From Curtobacterium sp. UNCCL20 (GTDB taxonomy: Bacteria > Actinomycetota > Actinomycetes > Actinomycetales > Microbacteriaceae), in assembly GCF_900101675.1 (NCBI RefSeq), contig NZ_FNKG01000003.1, positions 248,001-312,000 on the forward strand: a stretch of 64,000 bases of DNA. The letters run 5' to 3'. A program made the position numbers and the translations under genes. How positions within the stretch are numbered: the first letter of the stretch is position 1; each line of letters starts with the position of its first letter. The notes below the pieces were generated by a model that made no database searches, had not been told where the DNA came from, and worked only from the letters and a program-made list of their open reading frames with translations. Below are positions 28,166 through 35,675 of the stretch, piece by piece.

Positions 28166-28618
28166 ATGGCCGATCCGCAGCGCGCACGCAAGATGGCGGA
28201 CCGCATCAAGGAAGTCGTCGCACGTCGGCTCGACAAGGGCCTCCGGGACCCGCGGCTCGGGTTCGTGACGATCACCGACGTCCGTGTGACCGGTGACCTG
28301 CAGCACGCATCGATCTTCTACACCGTCTACGGCACCGACGAGGAGCGTGCCGACTCCGCCGCCGCGCTCAAGGCGGCGACCGGCATGCTCCGGTCGGAGG
28401 TGGGCAAGAACATCACCGCCCGGCTCACGCCGTCGCTCGAGTTCATCGCCGACGCCCTGCCGGAGACCTCGGCACACATGGAGGACCTGCTCGTGCAGGC
28501 ACAGCTGCGCGACGAGCAGGTCCGCGCCGCCGCCGCCGGTGCGACGTACGCCGGCGACGCCGACCCGTACAAGCGCGACGAGGACGAAGACGGCGACGAG
28601 GACCAGGCCCGCGCCTAG
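28166..28618 (+). CDS. rbfA: Ribosome-binding factor A
   Basis: This 150-residue KH-like fold protein begins ADPQRARKMADRIKEVVARRL and includes DPRLGFVTITDVRVTGDLQHA and the DALPETSAHMEDLL C-terminal region, all typical of RbfA. It matures the 30S subunit by binding 16S rRNA helix 1. The tail is acidic (DEDEDGDEDQ). The ATG has the Shine-Dalgarno sequence aggaggcacc. Its TAG stop overlaps the convergent mutY stop within the palindrome CTAG. Confidence 0.95.
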   Translation: MADPQRARKMADRIKEVVARRLDKGLRDPRLGFVTITDVRVTGDLQHASIFYTVYGTDEERADSAAALKAATGMLRSEVGKNITARLTPSLEFIADALPETSAHMEDLLVQAQLRDEQVRAAAAGATYAGDADPYKRDEDEDGDEDQARA

Positions 28619-29595
28619 CCCTCCGGCAGGCTGTAGCCGCTCGCGTCGTCGCCCTCCGCGAGACCATCGCGGAGGAGCGACGCGAGCGCACGTTCCCGCT
28701 GCTCGGCGTCCGGCCACACCGGTTCGATCTCGTCCCGGGTGACGGGCACGTCGGACGCCCGGAGCTCGGCCATGATCAGGCCACGCACCTGCCGGTCGCT
28801 GCCGGCGAACTTCGCCTGCTTCGGTGCCCGTGGCCCCTCGTGCTCCGGGTAGCCCGCTGCACGCCAGGCGCAGCGGTCCGCGATCGGGCACGCGTCGCAG
28901 GCGGGGGAGCGGGCGACGCAGACGAGCGCGCCGAGCTCCATCACCGCGGCGTTGGTCGCGGCGGCGTCGTCACGATCGGCGGGCAGGACGGACTCCATCA
29001 GCGGGAGGTCCTGCTTCGCCTTCGCGGGGCCCGGTTCGCCCTGGCCGAGGAGGGCGCGGGCGAGGACGCGGCGCACGTTGACGTCGACGACCGGGTGCCG
29101 GTCGCCGTACGCGAAGACCGCGACCGCCCGCGCCGTGTAGTCGCCGATCCCGGGCAGCGCCAGCAGTGCGTCGACGTCCCGCGGCACCACGTTGCCGTGC
29201 TGTTCCGCGATCGCGGTCGCCGCCGCGTGCAGCGCGAGCGCCCGTCTCGGGTAGCCGAGCCGGTCCCACGCGCGCACCGCGTCCGCCGGGGGTGAGTCCG
29301 CGAGGTCCGCAGGTGTCGGCCACCGGGTGAGCCATGCCTCCAGGCGGGGGATCACGCGCGCCACCTGCGTCTGCTGCAGCATGATCTCGCTGACGAGCGT
29401 GCCCCACGCGGGGAAGCCGGGGCGGCGCCAGGGGAGGTCGCGTGCCTCCTGGCGGAACCAGGTGATCAGCGGAGTGGCGATGTCGGGCCGCGTGGTCGCG
29501 GCCGGGTCGGGGCGGGTCGCCGTGGCCGGTTCCTCCACACCGTCTCGCGTCGTCGGGTTGTCCACATTCTGCCTGGAGGCCCGACTCGCGTTCAC
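28615..29595 (-). CDS. mutY: A/G-specific adenine glycosylase
   Basis: The protein is 326 residues from GTG 29595 and removes adenine mispaired with 8-oxoguanine. It carries LVSEIMLQQTQVARV with the catalytic Glu, the helix-hairpin-helix GPD motif (LPGIGDYTARAVAVFAYG then VVDVNVRRV), and the four-Cys iron-sulfur loop spaced C-x6-C-x2-C-x5-C in LVCVARSPACDACPIADRC. A C-terminal NUDIX-like domain for 8-oxoG recognition is missing or very short, as in some actinobacterial MutY. An adjacent GTG at 29598 is possible, but 29595 lies exactly 6 nt from the TAGGCT element. It converges on rbfA and diverges from the next gene. Confidence 0.94.
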   Translation of the reverse strand: MNASRASRQNVDNPTTRDGVEEPATATRPDPAATTRPDIATPLITWFRQEARDLPWRRPGFPAWGTLVSEIMLQQTQVARVIPRLEAWLTRWPTPADLADSPPADAVRAWDRLGYPRRALALHAAATAIAEQHGNVVPRDVDALLALPGIGDYTARAVAVFAYGDRHPVVDVNVRRVLARALLGQGEPGPAKAKQDLPLMESVLPADRDDAAATNAAVMELGALVCVARSPACDACPIADRCAWRAAGYPEHEGPRAPKQAKFAGSDRQVRGLIMAELRASDVPVTRDEIEPVWPDAEQRERALASLLRDGLAEGDDASGYSLPEG

Positions 29596-29601
29596 CACGA
29601 C

Positions 29602-29611
29602 AGCCTACGGT
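29602..29611. promoter_or_regulatory. Overlapping divergent -10 elements (mutY and kinase-like gene)
   Basis: The ten bases agcctacggt hold TAGGCT on the minus strand (29607-29602, 6 nt from the mutY GTG at 29595) and TACGGT on the plus strand (29606-29611, 6 nt from ATG 29618). The two hexamers share two base pairs, so both promoters cannot be opened by polymerase simultaneously. Confidence 0.5.
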
Positions 29612-29617
29612 GGGTGC

Positions 29618-30064
29618 ATGGCACGTTGGGCACCCCAGGAGACCGACACGATGGCAGCGATCGCAGCCGAGGTGATCGCGCAGGTCGGCACGAACCGGAC
29701 CGTGATCGGCATCGACGGACAGGACGGCGTCGACCTCGAGCGCGTCGCCGCGGGGCTCGTCGCCGGCTTCGAGCAGCACGGTGTCTCCGCCATGGCCGCG
29801 GCCGCACCCTCCGCCGACGTCGACGCCCTGCGCGCCGACCTCGTCGCACCCTTCCGCTCCACCGGCGCCGGGGACGGCGTGCTCGTGGTCCACGGGCACG
29901 GCGTGCTGGCGCACGGTGCGCGTGGGCTCTGGCGGTGGTCCCTGTGGGCCGAGCAGGAGGACGGTCGTCTCGAGCGTCGGGCCGACGTGAAGATCGCCGC
30001 GTCGGCGGTGCTCGACGTCACCGACCCGGAGCACCCGCGGCGCGAGTGGAACGACGCCTGCTGA
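29618..30064 (+). CDS. Degenerate P-loop (uridine kinase-like) protein
   Basis: This 148-residue protein reads TVIGIDGQDGVDLERVAAGLV near residue 28, where nucleoside kinases of the uridine kinase/phosphoribulokinase family have IDGxSGSGKTT. The Lys and Ser/Thr of the Walker A motif are missing. Downstream GDGVLVVHGHGVLAHGARGLW resembles the kinase EGV-F/LL segment and VTDPEHPRREW resembles its C-terminal region. ATP binding is thus doubtful. The start lies 6 nt after TACGGT, a leaderless layout, in a promoter region shared with divergent mutY. The relation to uridine kinase is my reading of short similarities. Confidence 0.65.
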   Translation: MARWAPQETDTMAAIAAEVIAQVGTNRTVIGIDGQDGVDLERVAAGLVAGFEQHGVSAMAAAAPSADVDALRADLVAPFRSTGAGDGVLVVHGHGVLAHGARGLWRWSLWAEQEDGRLERRADVKIAASAVLDVTDPEHPRREWNDAC

Positions 30065-30114
30065 GGCAGACACCTGACCGATGGATCGCGCCCACTGACC
30101 GGTTGCACCGCTGG

Positions 30115-30120
30115 TAATCT
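30115..30120 (+). promoter_or_regulatory. -10 hexamer of truB (leaderless layout)
   Basis: TAATCT, then 6 nt, then GTG at 30127. Confidence 0.45.
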
Positions 30121-30126
30121 CCTACG

Positions 30127-31089
30127 GTGCTCGAAACCGCGCCCGACGGCATCCTCCTCGTCGACAAACCGCAGGGGATCTCCAGCCATCGGGTCGTCTC
30201 GATCGCCCGGCGCCGCCTCGGTCTGAAGAAGGTCGGCCACGCCGGCACCCTCGACCCGATGGCGACCGGTCTGCTCATCCTCGGCGTCGGCCCGTCGACC
30301 CGGCTCCTGACCCACCTGGTCGGCCTCGGGAAGACCTACACCGCGACGATCCGGCTCGGTGTCTCCACAGACTCCGACGACGCCGACGGCGACCCCACGG
30401 CGGCCCTCGGAACGGCCTCGGCCGACGTGTCCGACGCTGCCGTCGAGGCCGCGGTCGCCGCCCTCCGCGGCGAGATCTCCCAGGTCCCCTCGACCGTCAG
30501 CGCCATCAAGGTCGACGGCCGGCGCGCCTACGACCTCGCACGGAAGGGCGAAGAGGTCGTCCTCAAGTCCCGCACCGTGACGGTCTCACGGTTCGACGTC
30601 ACCGGCCGAGGAGACCGGGTGGTCACCGTCGACGGCCACGAGGTCGCCGTCGTCGACCTCGACGTCGTCGTGACGTGCTCGTCAGGCACCTACGTCCGAG
30701 CCCTGGCGCGTGACGTCGGCGCGGCCCTCGGCACGGGTGCGCACCTGACGGCGCTCCGCCGCGAGCAGGTGGGCCCGTTCGACGTGGCGGACGCGATCGA
30801 CCTCGAGGACGACGCGGTCGACGTCCGCGCCGCACTCGCCCGGCCGGTCGACATCGCCCGACGGCTGTTCCCCGCCGTCCCGCTCGACGCCGACGCGGCG
30901 AAGGACCTCGCCGACGGTAAGCGCGTCGCCGCCGACCACCCGGACACCGACGGCCCGGTCGCGGCCGTCGCCACCGAGGGAGACCGGCTCGTCGGACTCG
31001 TCTCGGTCCGGCGCGGACTCCTCCGCGTCATCACCAACTTCCCGACGGCGCACACGGTGTCGTCCACGAGCGGCGGAGCGAACGCGTGA
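30127..31089 (+). CDS. truB: tRNA pseudouridine-55 synthase
   Basis: The 320-residue enzyme makes pseudouridine at position 55 of tRNA. The N-terminus has GILLVDKPQGISSHRVV, and catalytic Asp43 sits in GHAGTLDPMATGLLILGVG. SQVPSTVSAIKVDGRRAYDLARKGE and CSSGTYVRALARDVGAALG are also family hallmarks, and a short C-terminal PUA-like region follows. The gene belongs to the infB-rbfA-truB-ribF set common in bacteria, here split by convergent mutY. Its stop overlaps the next gene's GTG by 4 nt. Confidence 0.96.
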   Translation: MLETAPDGILLVDKPQGISSHRVVSIARRRLGLKKVGHAGTLDPMATGLLILGVGPSTRLLTHLVGLGKTYTATIRLGVSTDSDDADGDPTAALGTASADVSDAAVEAAVAALRGEISQVPSTVSAIKVDGRRAYDLARKGEEVVLKSRTVTVSRFDVTGRGDRVVTVDGHEVAVVDLDVVVTCSSGTYVRALARDVGAALGTGAHLTALRREQVGPFDVADAIDLEDDAVDVRAALARPVDIARRLFPAVPLDADAAKDLADGKRVAADHPDTDGPVAAVATEGDRLVGLVSVRRGLLRVITNFPTAHTVSSTSGGANA

Positions 31090-31451
31090 TCGAGTGGTTC
31101 ATGTGGGTGCAGCTCGTGATCGCCGTGGTCGCAGGGCTGTTCGCCGTGGTCGTCGGCTTCATCGGTTGGAAGCCGAACGACTACACGGTGGGGTCGCTTG
31201 TCCTCGTCGAACTCCTGCTGCTCGCGCAGGGCGTGATCGCGCTGGTCCTGCCGGCCGTCGGCAGCCCGCCGGTCGGGAACGCCCTCGAGTTCGGCGTCTA
31301 CGCGGTGTCGGTGCTGCTCGTGCCGCCGGCGACGATCGTGTGGGCGCTCATCGACCGGACCAAGTGGAGCACCGTCGTCCTCGGCGCCGGAGCCTTCACC
31401 GTCGCCGTGATGCTGTACCGGATGTACCAGATCTGGTTCGCGCTGAACTGA
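31086..31451 (+). CDS. Small membrane protein, unknown function
   Basis: The 121-residue protein overlaps truB by 4 nt (GTGA), implying coupling. It has four hydrophobic helices: WVQLVIAVVAGLFAVVVGF, VLVELLLLAQGVIALVLP, FGVYAVSVLLVPPATIVW and a C-terminal VVLGAGAFTVAVMLYR. I do not recognise the family; conserved position between truB and ribF in related bacteria is plausible but not shown here. Confidence 0.85.
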   Translation: MIEWFMWVQLVIAVVAGLFAVVVGFIGWKPNDYTVGSLVLVELLLLAQGVIALVLPAVGSPPVGNALEFGVYAVSVLLVPPATIVWALIDRTKWSTVVLGAGAFTVAVMLYRMYQIWFALN

Positions 31452-31499
31452 CGCAGAGCCTGTCGACGGCTGCGCGCGTGCCGGTCGAGTCCGCCCCGT

Positions 31500-31548
31500 C
31501 CTTGCGTCATCGTCGGGCTCGTCCTGACGCCTTGCGTCATCGTCGGGC
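31500..31548 (+). repeat. 19-nt direct repeat between two membrane protein genes
   Basis: ccttgcgtcatcgtcgggc occurs exactly at 31500-31518 and 31530-31548. The second copy ends 12 nt before the -10-like TAGAAT (31560-31565) of the next gene, so the repeats lie over its -35 region. Confidence 0.75.
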
Positions 31549-31559
31549 CCGGCCGTCGG

Positions 31560-31565
31560 TAGAAT
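31560..31565 (+). promoter_or_regulatory. -10 hexamer of membrane protein gene (leaderless layout)
   Basis: TAGAAT, then 7 nt, then ATG at 31573. Confidence 0.5.
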
Positions 31566-31572
31566 CGGTGCA

Positions 31573-32031
31573 ATGGCGACCAGATCCTCACTCGCGACCG
31601 GCATCGGCCGCGTCCTCATCGCCGTCTACGGCGTGCTCGCGCTGGCGGCGACCGGTCGGAGCGTCGTCCAGATCATCGAGAAGTTCGACTTCGCGCCCTT
31701 CGCCTACACGCTGAGCGCCGTCGCGGCCGTCGTGTACATCGTCGCGATGATCGCCCTCATCGTCCCCGGTCGGTTCTGGTACCGGGTCGCCTGCGTCACC
31801 ATCGTCTTCGAGATGACCGGTGTGCTCGTCATCGGGACGCTCTCGCTCTTCGACCGGGCGCTGTTCCCGGACGACACGATCTGGTCGTACTACGGCCTCG
31901 GGTACGCCTTCGCCCCGCTCGTGCTCCCGGCTGCCGGTCTCTGGTGGCTCCGGAAGCACCACCGCACCGCCGGAGCGCCCGACAACGCAGCGACCGACGC
32001 GCCCACGTCCACCGTGCCGGCCGGCGAGTAG
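31573..32031 (+). CDS. Four-helix membrane protein, unknown function
   Basis: This 152-residue protein has about four membrane helices (GRVLIAVYGVLALAATGRSV, TLSAVAAVVYIVAMIALIVP, VACVTIVFEMTGVLVIGTL and YGLGYAFAPLVLPAAGLWWL) and a short polar tail. I do not recognise a characterised family. The start is leaderless in layout and ribF begins 9 nt after its stop, so they may be co-transcribed. Confidence 0.85.
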   Translation: MATRSSLATGIGRVLIAVYGVLALAATGRSVVQIIEKFDFAPFAYTLSAVAAVVYIVAMIALIVPGRFWYRVACVTIVFEMTGVLVIGTLSLFDRALFPDDTIWSYYGLGYAFAPLVLPAAGLWWLRKHHRTAGAPDNAATDAPTSTVPAGE

Positions 32032-32040
32032 GGGGTCGAC

Positions 32041-33003
32041 GTGCAGTACTACGACGACATCGCCGACGTGGCCCAGGGCTTTGGGCCGAGTGCGGTCACG
32101 ATCGGCAAGTTCGACGGCGTCCACGTCGGGCACCGGGCCGTGATCGCGCACCTCGAGCGAGCCGCACACGAGCAGGGACTCGTCTCCACCGTCGTGACGT
32201 TCGACCGGCACCCGCTCACCGTGATCGACCCGGTCAAGGTCCCACCGGCCCTGACGAGCATCGCCCAGCGCCGCGAGCTCCTCGACGAGGTCGGCGTCGA
32301 CGCCACCCTGCTCCTCCGGTTCGACCACGAGCTGCAGTCGAAGGCGCCCGGAGCGTTCGTGTCCGAGATCCTCGTCGACACCCTGCACGCCCGGCTCGTC
32401 TTCGTCGGCAGCGACTTCCGCTTCGGCGCGAAGGGTGCCGGCGACGTCACACTCCTCCGTGCACTGGGTGAGCGGCACGGCTTCACCGTCGAGCTCATCG
32501 ACGACGTGGACCTGGTCGACGACGTCCGGCCCGACGGCGAACGCCGGGTCTCCTCCACGTGGATCCGCGAGCTCCTCGGCGACGGGCGGGTGGCCGAGGC
32601 CGCACGGCTCCTCGGCCGCGAGCACGCCGTCCGGAGCGTCGTCGTGCACGGCAACCAGCGTGGCCGGGCGATGGGCTACCCGACGGCGAACCTGGACCCG
32701 GCGTGCGAGGGGTTCGTCCCCGCCGACGGTGTCTACGCGGCGCGGGTGCTGCACGAGGGCACGGTGTACCCGGCTGCCGTGTCGGTCGGCAACAACCCGA
32801 CGTTCGAGGGTGTGCCCGCGAAGCAGATCGAGGCGCACCTGCTCGACGTCGACATCGACCTCTACGGCGACACCATCTCGGTGCTCTTCGTGTCCTACGT
32901 GCGCGGCATGGTGAAGTTCTCGTCGATGGACGAGCTCGCCGCGCAGATGCGCCAGGACGACCGCGACATCCGGCTGCTGCTCGGGCTTCCCGCGCCCGTC
33001 TGA
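32041..33003 (+). CDS. ribF: Bifunctional riboflavin kinase / FAD synthetase
   Basis: The 320-residue enzyme converts riboflavin to FMN and FAD. The N-terminal adenylyltransferase has VTIGKFDGVHVGHRAVI and FVGSDFRFGAKGAGDV with STWIRELLGDG. The C-terminal kinase has GNQRGRAMGYPTANL, VSVGNNPTFEG and the HLLDVDIDLYGDTISVLFV segment. GTG 32041 follows an aggggg Shine-Dalgarno sequence. It is the last gene of the block; the intergenic repeats that follow include a perfect palindrome likely to end transcription from both sides. Confidence 0.96.
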   Translation: MQYYDDIADVAQGFGPSAVTIGKFDGVHVGHRAVIAHLERAAHEQGLVSTVVTFDRHPLTVIDPVKVPPALTSIAQRRELLDEVGVDATLLLRFDHELQSKAPGAFVSEILVDTLHARLVFVGSDFRFGAKGAGDVTLLRALGERHGFTVELIDDVDLVDDVRPDGERRVSSTWIRELLGDGRVAEAARLLGREHAVRSVVVHGNQRGRAMGYPTANLDPACEGFVPADGVYAARVLHEGTVYPAAVSVGNNPTFEGVPAKQIEAHLLDVDIDLYGDTISVLFVSYVRGMVKFSSMDELAAQMRQDDRDIRLLLGLPAPV

Positions 33004-33054
33004 CGCTGCCCGGCGGTACGGGGGCACGGCGGCACGGCACGGCGCACGCGCGCG

Positions 33055-33278
33055 GCGCACGGTGCCAGCTTCGCCGGACGGTGCGAGGTTCTGCGCCCGG
33101 TGCGGCGCTGCAGGCTCTCGCCAGGCGCGGAACCTCGCACCGTGCGACGTTCCGCGGGCGTCACGGTGCCCGCTCCACAGCGCCAGCGCACGGTGCCAGC
33201 CTCGCCGGACGGTGCGAGGTCGTTCGCCCGGTGCGGCGCTGCAGACTCCCACGAGGCGCGGAACCTCGCACCGTGCGA
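33055..33278. repeat. Pair of 93-nt REP-like direct repeats with internal inverted repeats
   Basis: Copies at 33055-33147 and 33186-33278 have equal length and about eight mismatches. Each begins gcgcacggtgccagc and ends cctcgcaccgtgcga. Within a copy, ggtgcgaggt near the start and acctcgcacc near the end are exact inverted repeats, so each copy can fold as a long hairpin. Between them gcgggc and gcccgc form another small stem. No gene is supported in this 403-nt gap. Confidence 0.8.
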
Positions 33279-33348
33279 GCTCGCAGACCCGCGCGCCGCG
33301 CGCCCGCTGACCCGCGCACCCGTGCGCCGCGCGACCGACGCCCCGCGC

Positions 33349-33388
33349 GACGAAGCCCCCGTGACCGATCGGTCACGGGGGCTTCGTC
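33349..33388. terminator. 40-nt perfect palindrome, probable bidirectional terminator
   Basis: The arms gacgaagcccccgtgacc (33349-33366) and its reverse complement (33371-33388) flank gatc, and the whole is a perfect 40-bp palindrome. It lies 18 nt after the stop of the minus-strand DUF349 gene and in the path of plus-strand transcription from ribF, so it can serve both directions. Confidence 0.85.
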
Positions 33389-33406
33389 GAGACGGACGGC
33401 CGGGTG

Positions 33407-34639
33407 TCAGCCGCCGAGCGCGTCGAGCCAGATCTTGCGGGCGTCGAGCGCTTCCTGCGCGTCCTTGATCTTGCGGGCATCGCCGGAGGCCTGCGCGTCG
33501 GCGAGCTCCGCCTCGAGCTTGCCGATGGCGTCCTCGAGCTGGCTGGCGAGCCCGTTCTGCCGGGCCTTGCGCTCGGGGTCGGACGCCTTCCAGTGCTGGT
33601 CTTCCAAGCTGCGCACGTGGTCCTCCACCGCGCGGAGACGGTCCTCGATGCGGCGGACGTCCCCGCGGGGGACCTTGCCGATCTCGTCCCACCGGCGCTG
33701 GATGCCCGTGAGCGTCCGGCGAGCCGCGACCCGGTCAGTCGCCTGCAGCAGCGGTTCAGCCTCGGTCAGCAGTGCCTGCTTCGCGACGAGGTTCTCGGAG
33801 TACTCCTCGTTCTCGATGGCAGCCTCGGCGTGCCGCTGCTCGAACAGCACGTCGCCGGCGGCCTTGAAACGTGCCCAGAGCGCGTCGTCGTGCCGCTTGC
33901 CCGCTCGCCCGGCCTGCTTCCAGTCGTCGAGCAGTTCGCGGTACGCGGGGATGGCGTCCGACCCGCGCGGCGCGAGGGCCTCGGCCTGCTGGACGAGCTC
34001 CTGCTTCCGGTTGCGGGCGTCGCGGTGCTGCGCGTCGAGCTCGGAGTAGAACGCACGACGGTGCTGGTCGACGGTCGAGCGGGCGGCCCGGAATCGCTTC
34101 CAGAGCTCGTTCGCCTCGTTCTTGGGGATGCGCGGGCCGTCGTGCTGGTGCTGCTGCCACCGCGCGAAGACGTCGTCGAGCTGCGCGGTGATCTGCTTCC
34201 ACTGCGCTCGGGCGGGGTCGACCGCAGCGAGTGCCTCGGCCTCTTCCACCAGGGCGGTGCGGTGCGCCAGTGCATCCGCGAGTGCCTGCTGCGCCTGCTC
34301 CGCCTGCTCCTTCGTGAGCGAGCCGAGCTGCTCGGTGAGGGCGCCGACGCGGGTCTCGAGCGCCTTGAGGTCACCGACGACGCGCGCCTCGGCCACGAGG
34401 GTGCGGAGGTGCTCCACCGTGCGGGCGACGTCGTTCGCCGAGGCACCACGCGCAGCGCGCTGCTCGGCGATCTTCACCTGCCCCTCGAGGTCGGCGTACT
34501 TCCGCGCGAAGTAGGCGAGGGCTTCGTCCGGGGTCGCGTCCGGGTACTCACCGACCGCTTTCTCGGTGTCCTCGTACCGGACGTACACGGTCCCGTTCTC
34601 GTCGACCCGGCCCCAGGTCGTTGCTTCGTCAGATCCCAC
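33407..34639 (-). CDS. DUF349 coiled-coil protein
   Basis: The 410-residue, highly charged helical protein contains repeated DUF349 units with the W-x-x-I/A-x-R-F pattern (ELWKRFRAARSTV, ALWARFKAAGDVLF, RRWDEIGKVPRGDV). The N-terminus is TTWGRVDENGTVYVRYEDTE, which is conserved in actinobacterial members. Function is not established for this branch. The GTG start has a gaggcgagacct upstream. The gene lies on the minus strand downstream of the cyclophilin gene, 113 nt after its stop; the palindrome at 33349-33388 ends it. Confidence 0.88.
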   Translation of the reverse strand: MGSDEATTWGRVDENGTVYVRYEDTEKAVGEYPDATPDEALAYFARKYADLEGQVKIAEQRAARGASANDVARTVEHLRTLVAEARVVGDLKALETRVGALTEQLGSLTKEQAEQAQQALADALAHRTALVEEAEALAAVDPARAQWKQITAQLDDVFARWQQHQHDGPRIPKNEANELWKRFRAARSTVDQHRRAFYSELDAQHRDARNRKQELVQQAEALAPRGSDAIPAYRELLDDWKQAGRAGKRHDDALWARFKAAGDVLFEQRHAEAAIENEEYSENLVAKQALLTEAEPLLQATDRVAARRTLTGIQRRWDEIGKVPRGDVRRIEDRLRAVEDHVRSLEDQHWKASDPERKARQNGLASQLEDAIGKLEAELADAQASGDARKIKDAQEALDARKIWLDALGG

Positions 34640-34752
34640 AGGTCTCGCCTCGATCGTGGTCGTGCATCACCGACGTCGCCGTCGGCACGGTCAGGTCGTC
34701 AGCCTATTGCACGGACGGCCTCTGCGACCCGCCCGGACGGCGCGCCTGTGGA

Positions 34753-35568
34753 CTACTTCTCCTGCGCGATCGTCGCGCCGGTGATCTTCGTGCTGACCTT
34801 GGGCTCGCCGGTGCCGTCGCTGCCGGCTGATGCGATGCCCTTCGAGGTGATCTTCGACACGAGGTCGTCGAGGCCGCTCGTCACCTTCCCGACGACGGTG
34901 TAGCCGCCGGTGGAGCCGTCGAGCGTGGTGTCGCCGTAGACGATGAAGAACTGGGTGCTCTGCGAGTACGCGGTCGAACTGCGGGCGATCGCGATCGTGC
35001 CCTTCTCGTACTTCCCGTCGCTCGGCACGTTCTCGAGCGGGCCGTACTCGAACCCGGCGTCCCCGGTGCCGTCGCCGTTCGCGGAGCCGCACTGCAGGAA
35101 CTCGAACCCGTCGCTGTCGGCGAGCCGGTGGCAGGTGGTGCCGTTGTAGAACTGCTCCTGGATGAGCTTGATCTCGACGCTCGTGGCCTGCGGCGCCTTC
35201 TTCCCGTCGAGCTCGATGCCGAGCTTCACGTCCTTGTTGAGCGTGAGGGAGCCGGTCCAGGTGGCGTCCTTCGCGATCGACTTGCTCGGCACGTCGCCGG
35301 TGTTGGCCGCGGTCGCACTGGCGGACGGCGTCGGCGTGGCCGTCGCGCTCGCGCTGGCGGACGCCGTCTTCTCGGAGCCGTGCGACCCGGCGAACGCGAG
35401 CTGCGATCCGGTCGCGAGCGCGGCGACGAGCACGAGCACCCCGGCGCCCACCAGGTTGTCCCGCAGGCGGCGGCGTCGCTGCCGGTCGTGCAGGCCCTGC
35501 CGCGCCTTGTAGAGGCGGAGGCGCTCGCGCGCCTCCCGGTTGTCTCGCGCCTGGTTCTTCGGTGCCAC
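34753..35568 (-). CDS. Membrane-anchored cyclophilin-type peptidyl-prolyl isomerase
   Basis: From GTG 35568 the protein has 271 residues: a basic cytoplasmic start (APKNQARDNREARERLR), one transmembrane segment (LVGAGVLVLVAALATGSQLAF), a Ser/Ala/Thr linker and a cyclophilin domain. The domain shows FYNGTTCHRLADSDGFEFLQCG, KGTIAIARSS, STQFFIVYGDT and YTVVGKVTSGLDDLV. It should act on exported proteins at the cell surface. An ATG at 35622 would add 18 unconserved-looking residues, and the gag-agg Shine-Dalgarno sequence fits the GTG better. A minus-strand TACGCT at 35608-35603 is a candidate -10 with a leader of about 28 nt. Confidence 0.9.
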   Translation of the reverse strand: MAPKNQARDNREARERLRLYKARQGLHDRQRRRRLRDNLVGAGVLVLVAALATGSQLAFAGSHGSEKTASASASATATPTPSASATAANTGDVPSKSIAKDATWTGSLTLNKDVKLGIELDGKKAPQATSVEIKLIQEQFYNGTTCHRLADSDGFEFLQCGSANGDGTGDAGFEYGPLENVPSDGKYEKGTIAIARSSTAYSQSTQFFIVYGDTTLDGSTGGYTVVGKVTSGLDDLVSKITSKGIASAGSDGTGEPKVSTKITGATIAQEK

Positions 35569-35662
35569 GGTGCTCTTCGGACCTCTCGTCGACTGTGCGA
35601 CGAGCGTAGCGGAACCGGTCATGCCAACGGCCTGGAGGCGCGCCCCTGTCAGTGGGTCGGCC

Positions 35663-35668
35663 TACGAT
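35663..35668 (+). promoter_or_regulatory. -10 hexamer of rarA (leaderless layout)
   Basis: TACGAT, then 7 nt, then ATG at 35676. This decides the start against an in-frame start at 35652 that lies upstream of the element. Confidence 0.5.
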
Positions 35669-35675
35669 TGGATGC

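Noticed and set aside
25065-28187. A 1,040-residue minus-strand frame opposite infB
   Set aside because: It is a compositional shadow of infB; the plus strand encodes IF-2 with all GTPase motifs.
29327-29617. Extending the kinase-like gene upstream
   Set aside because: The added residues are antisense to the mutY N-terminal region, and the divergent -10 pair lies at 29602-29611.
33004-33406. Short open frames in both strands between ribF and the DUF349 gene
   Set aside because: They run through inverted repeats and the perfect palindrome, have no ribosome sites and give Arg/Gly-rich products.
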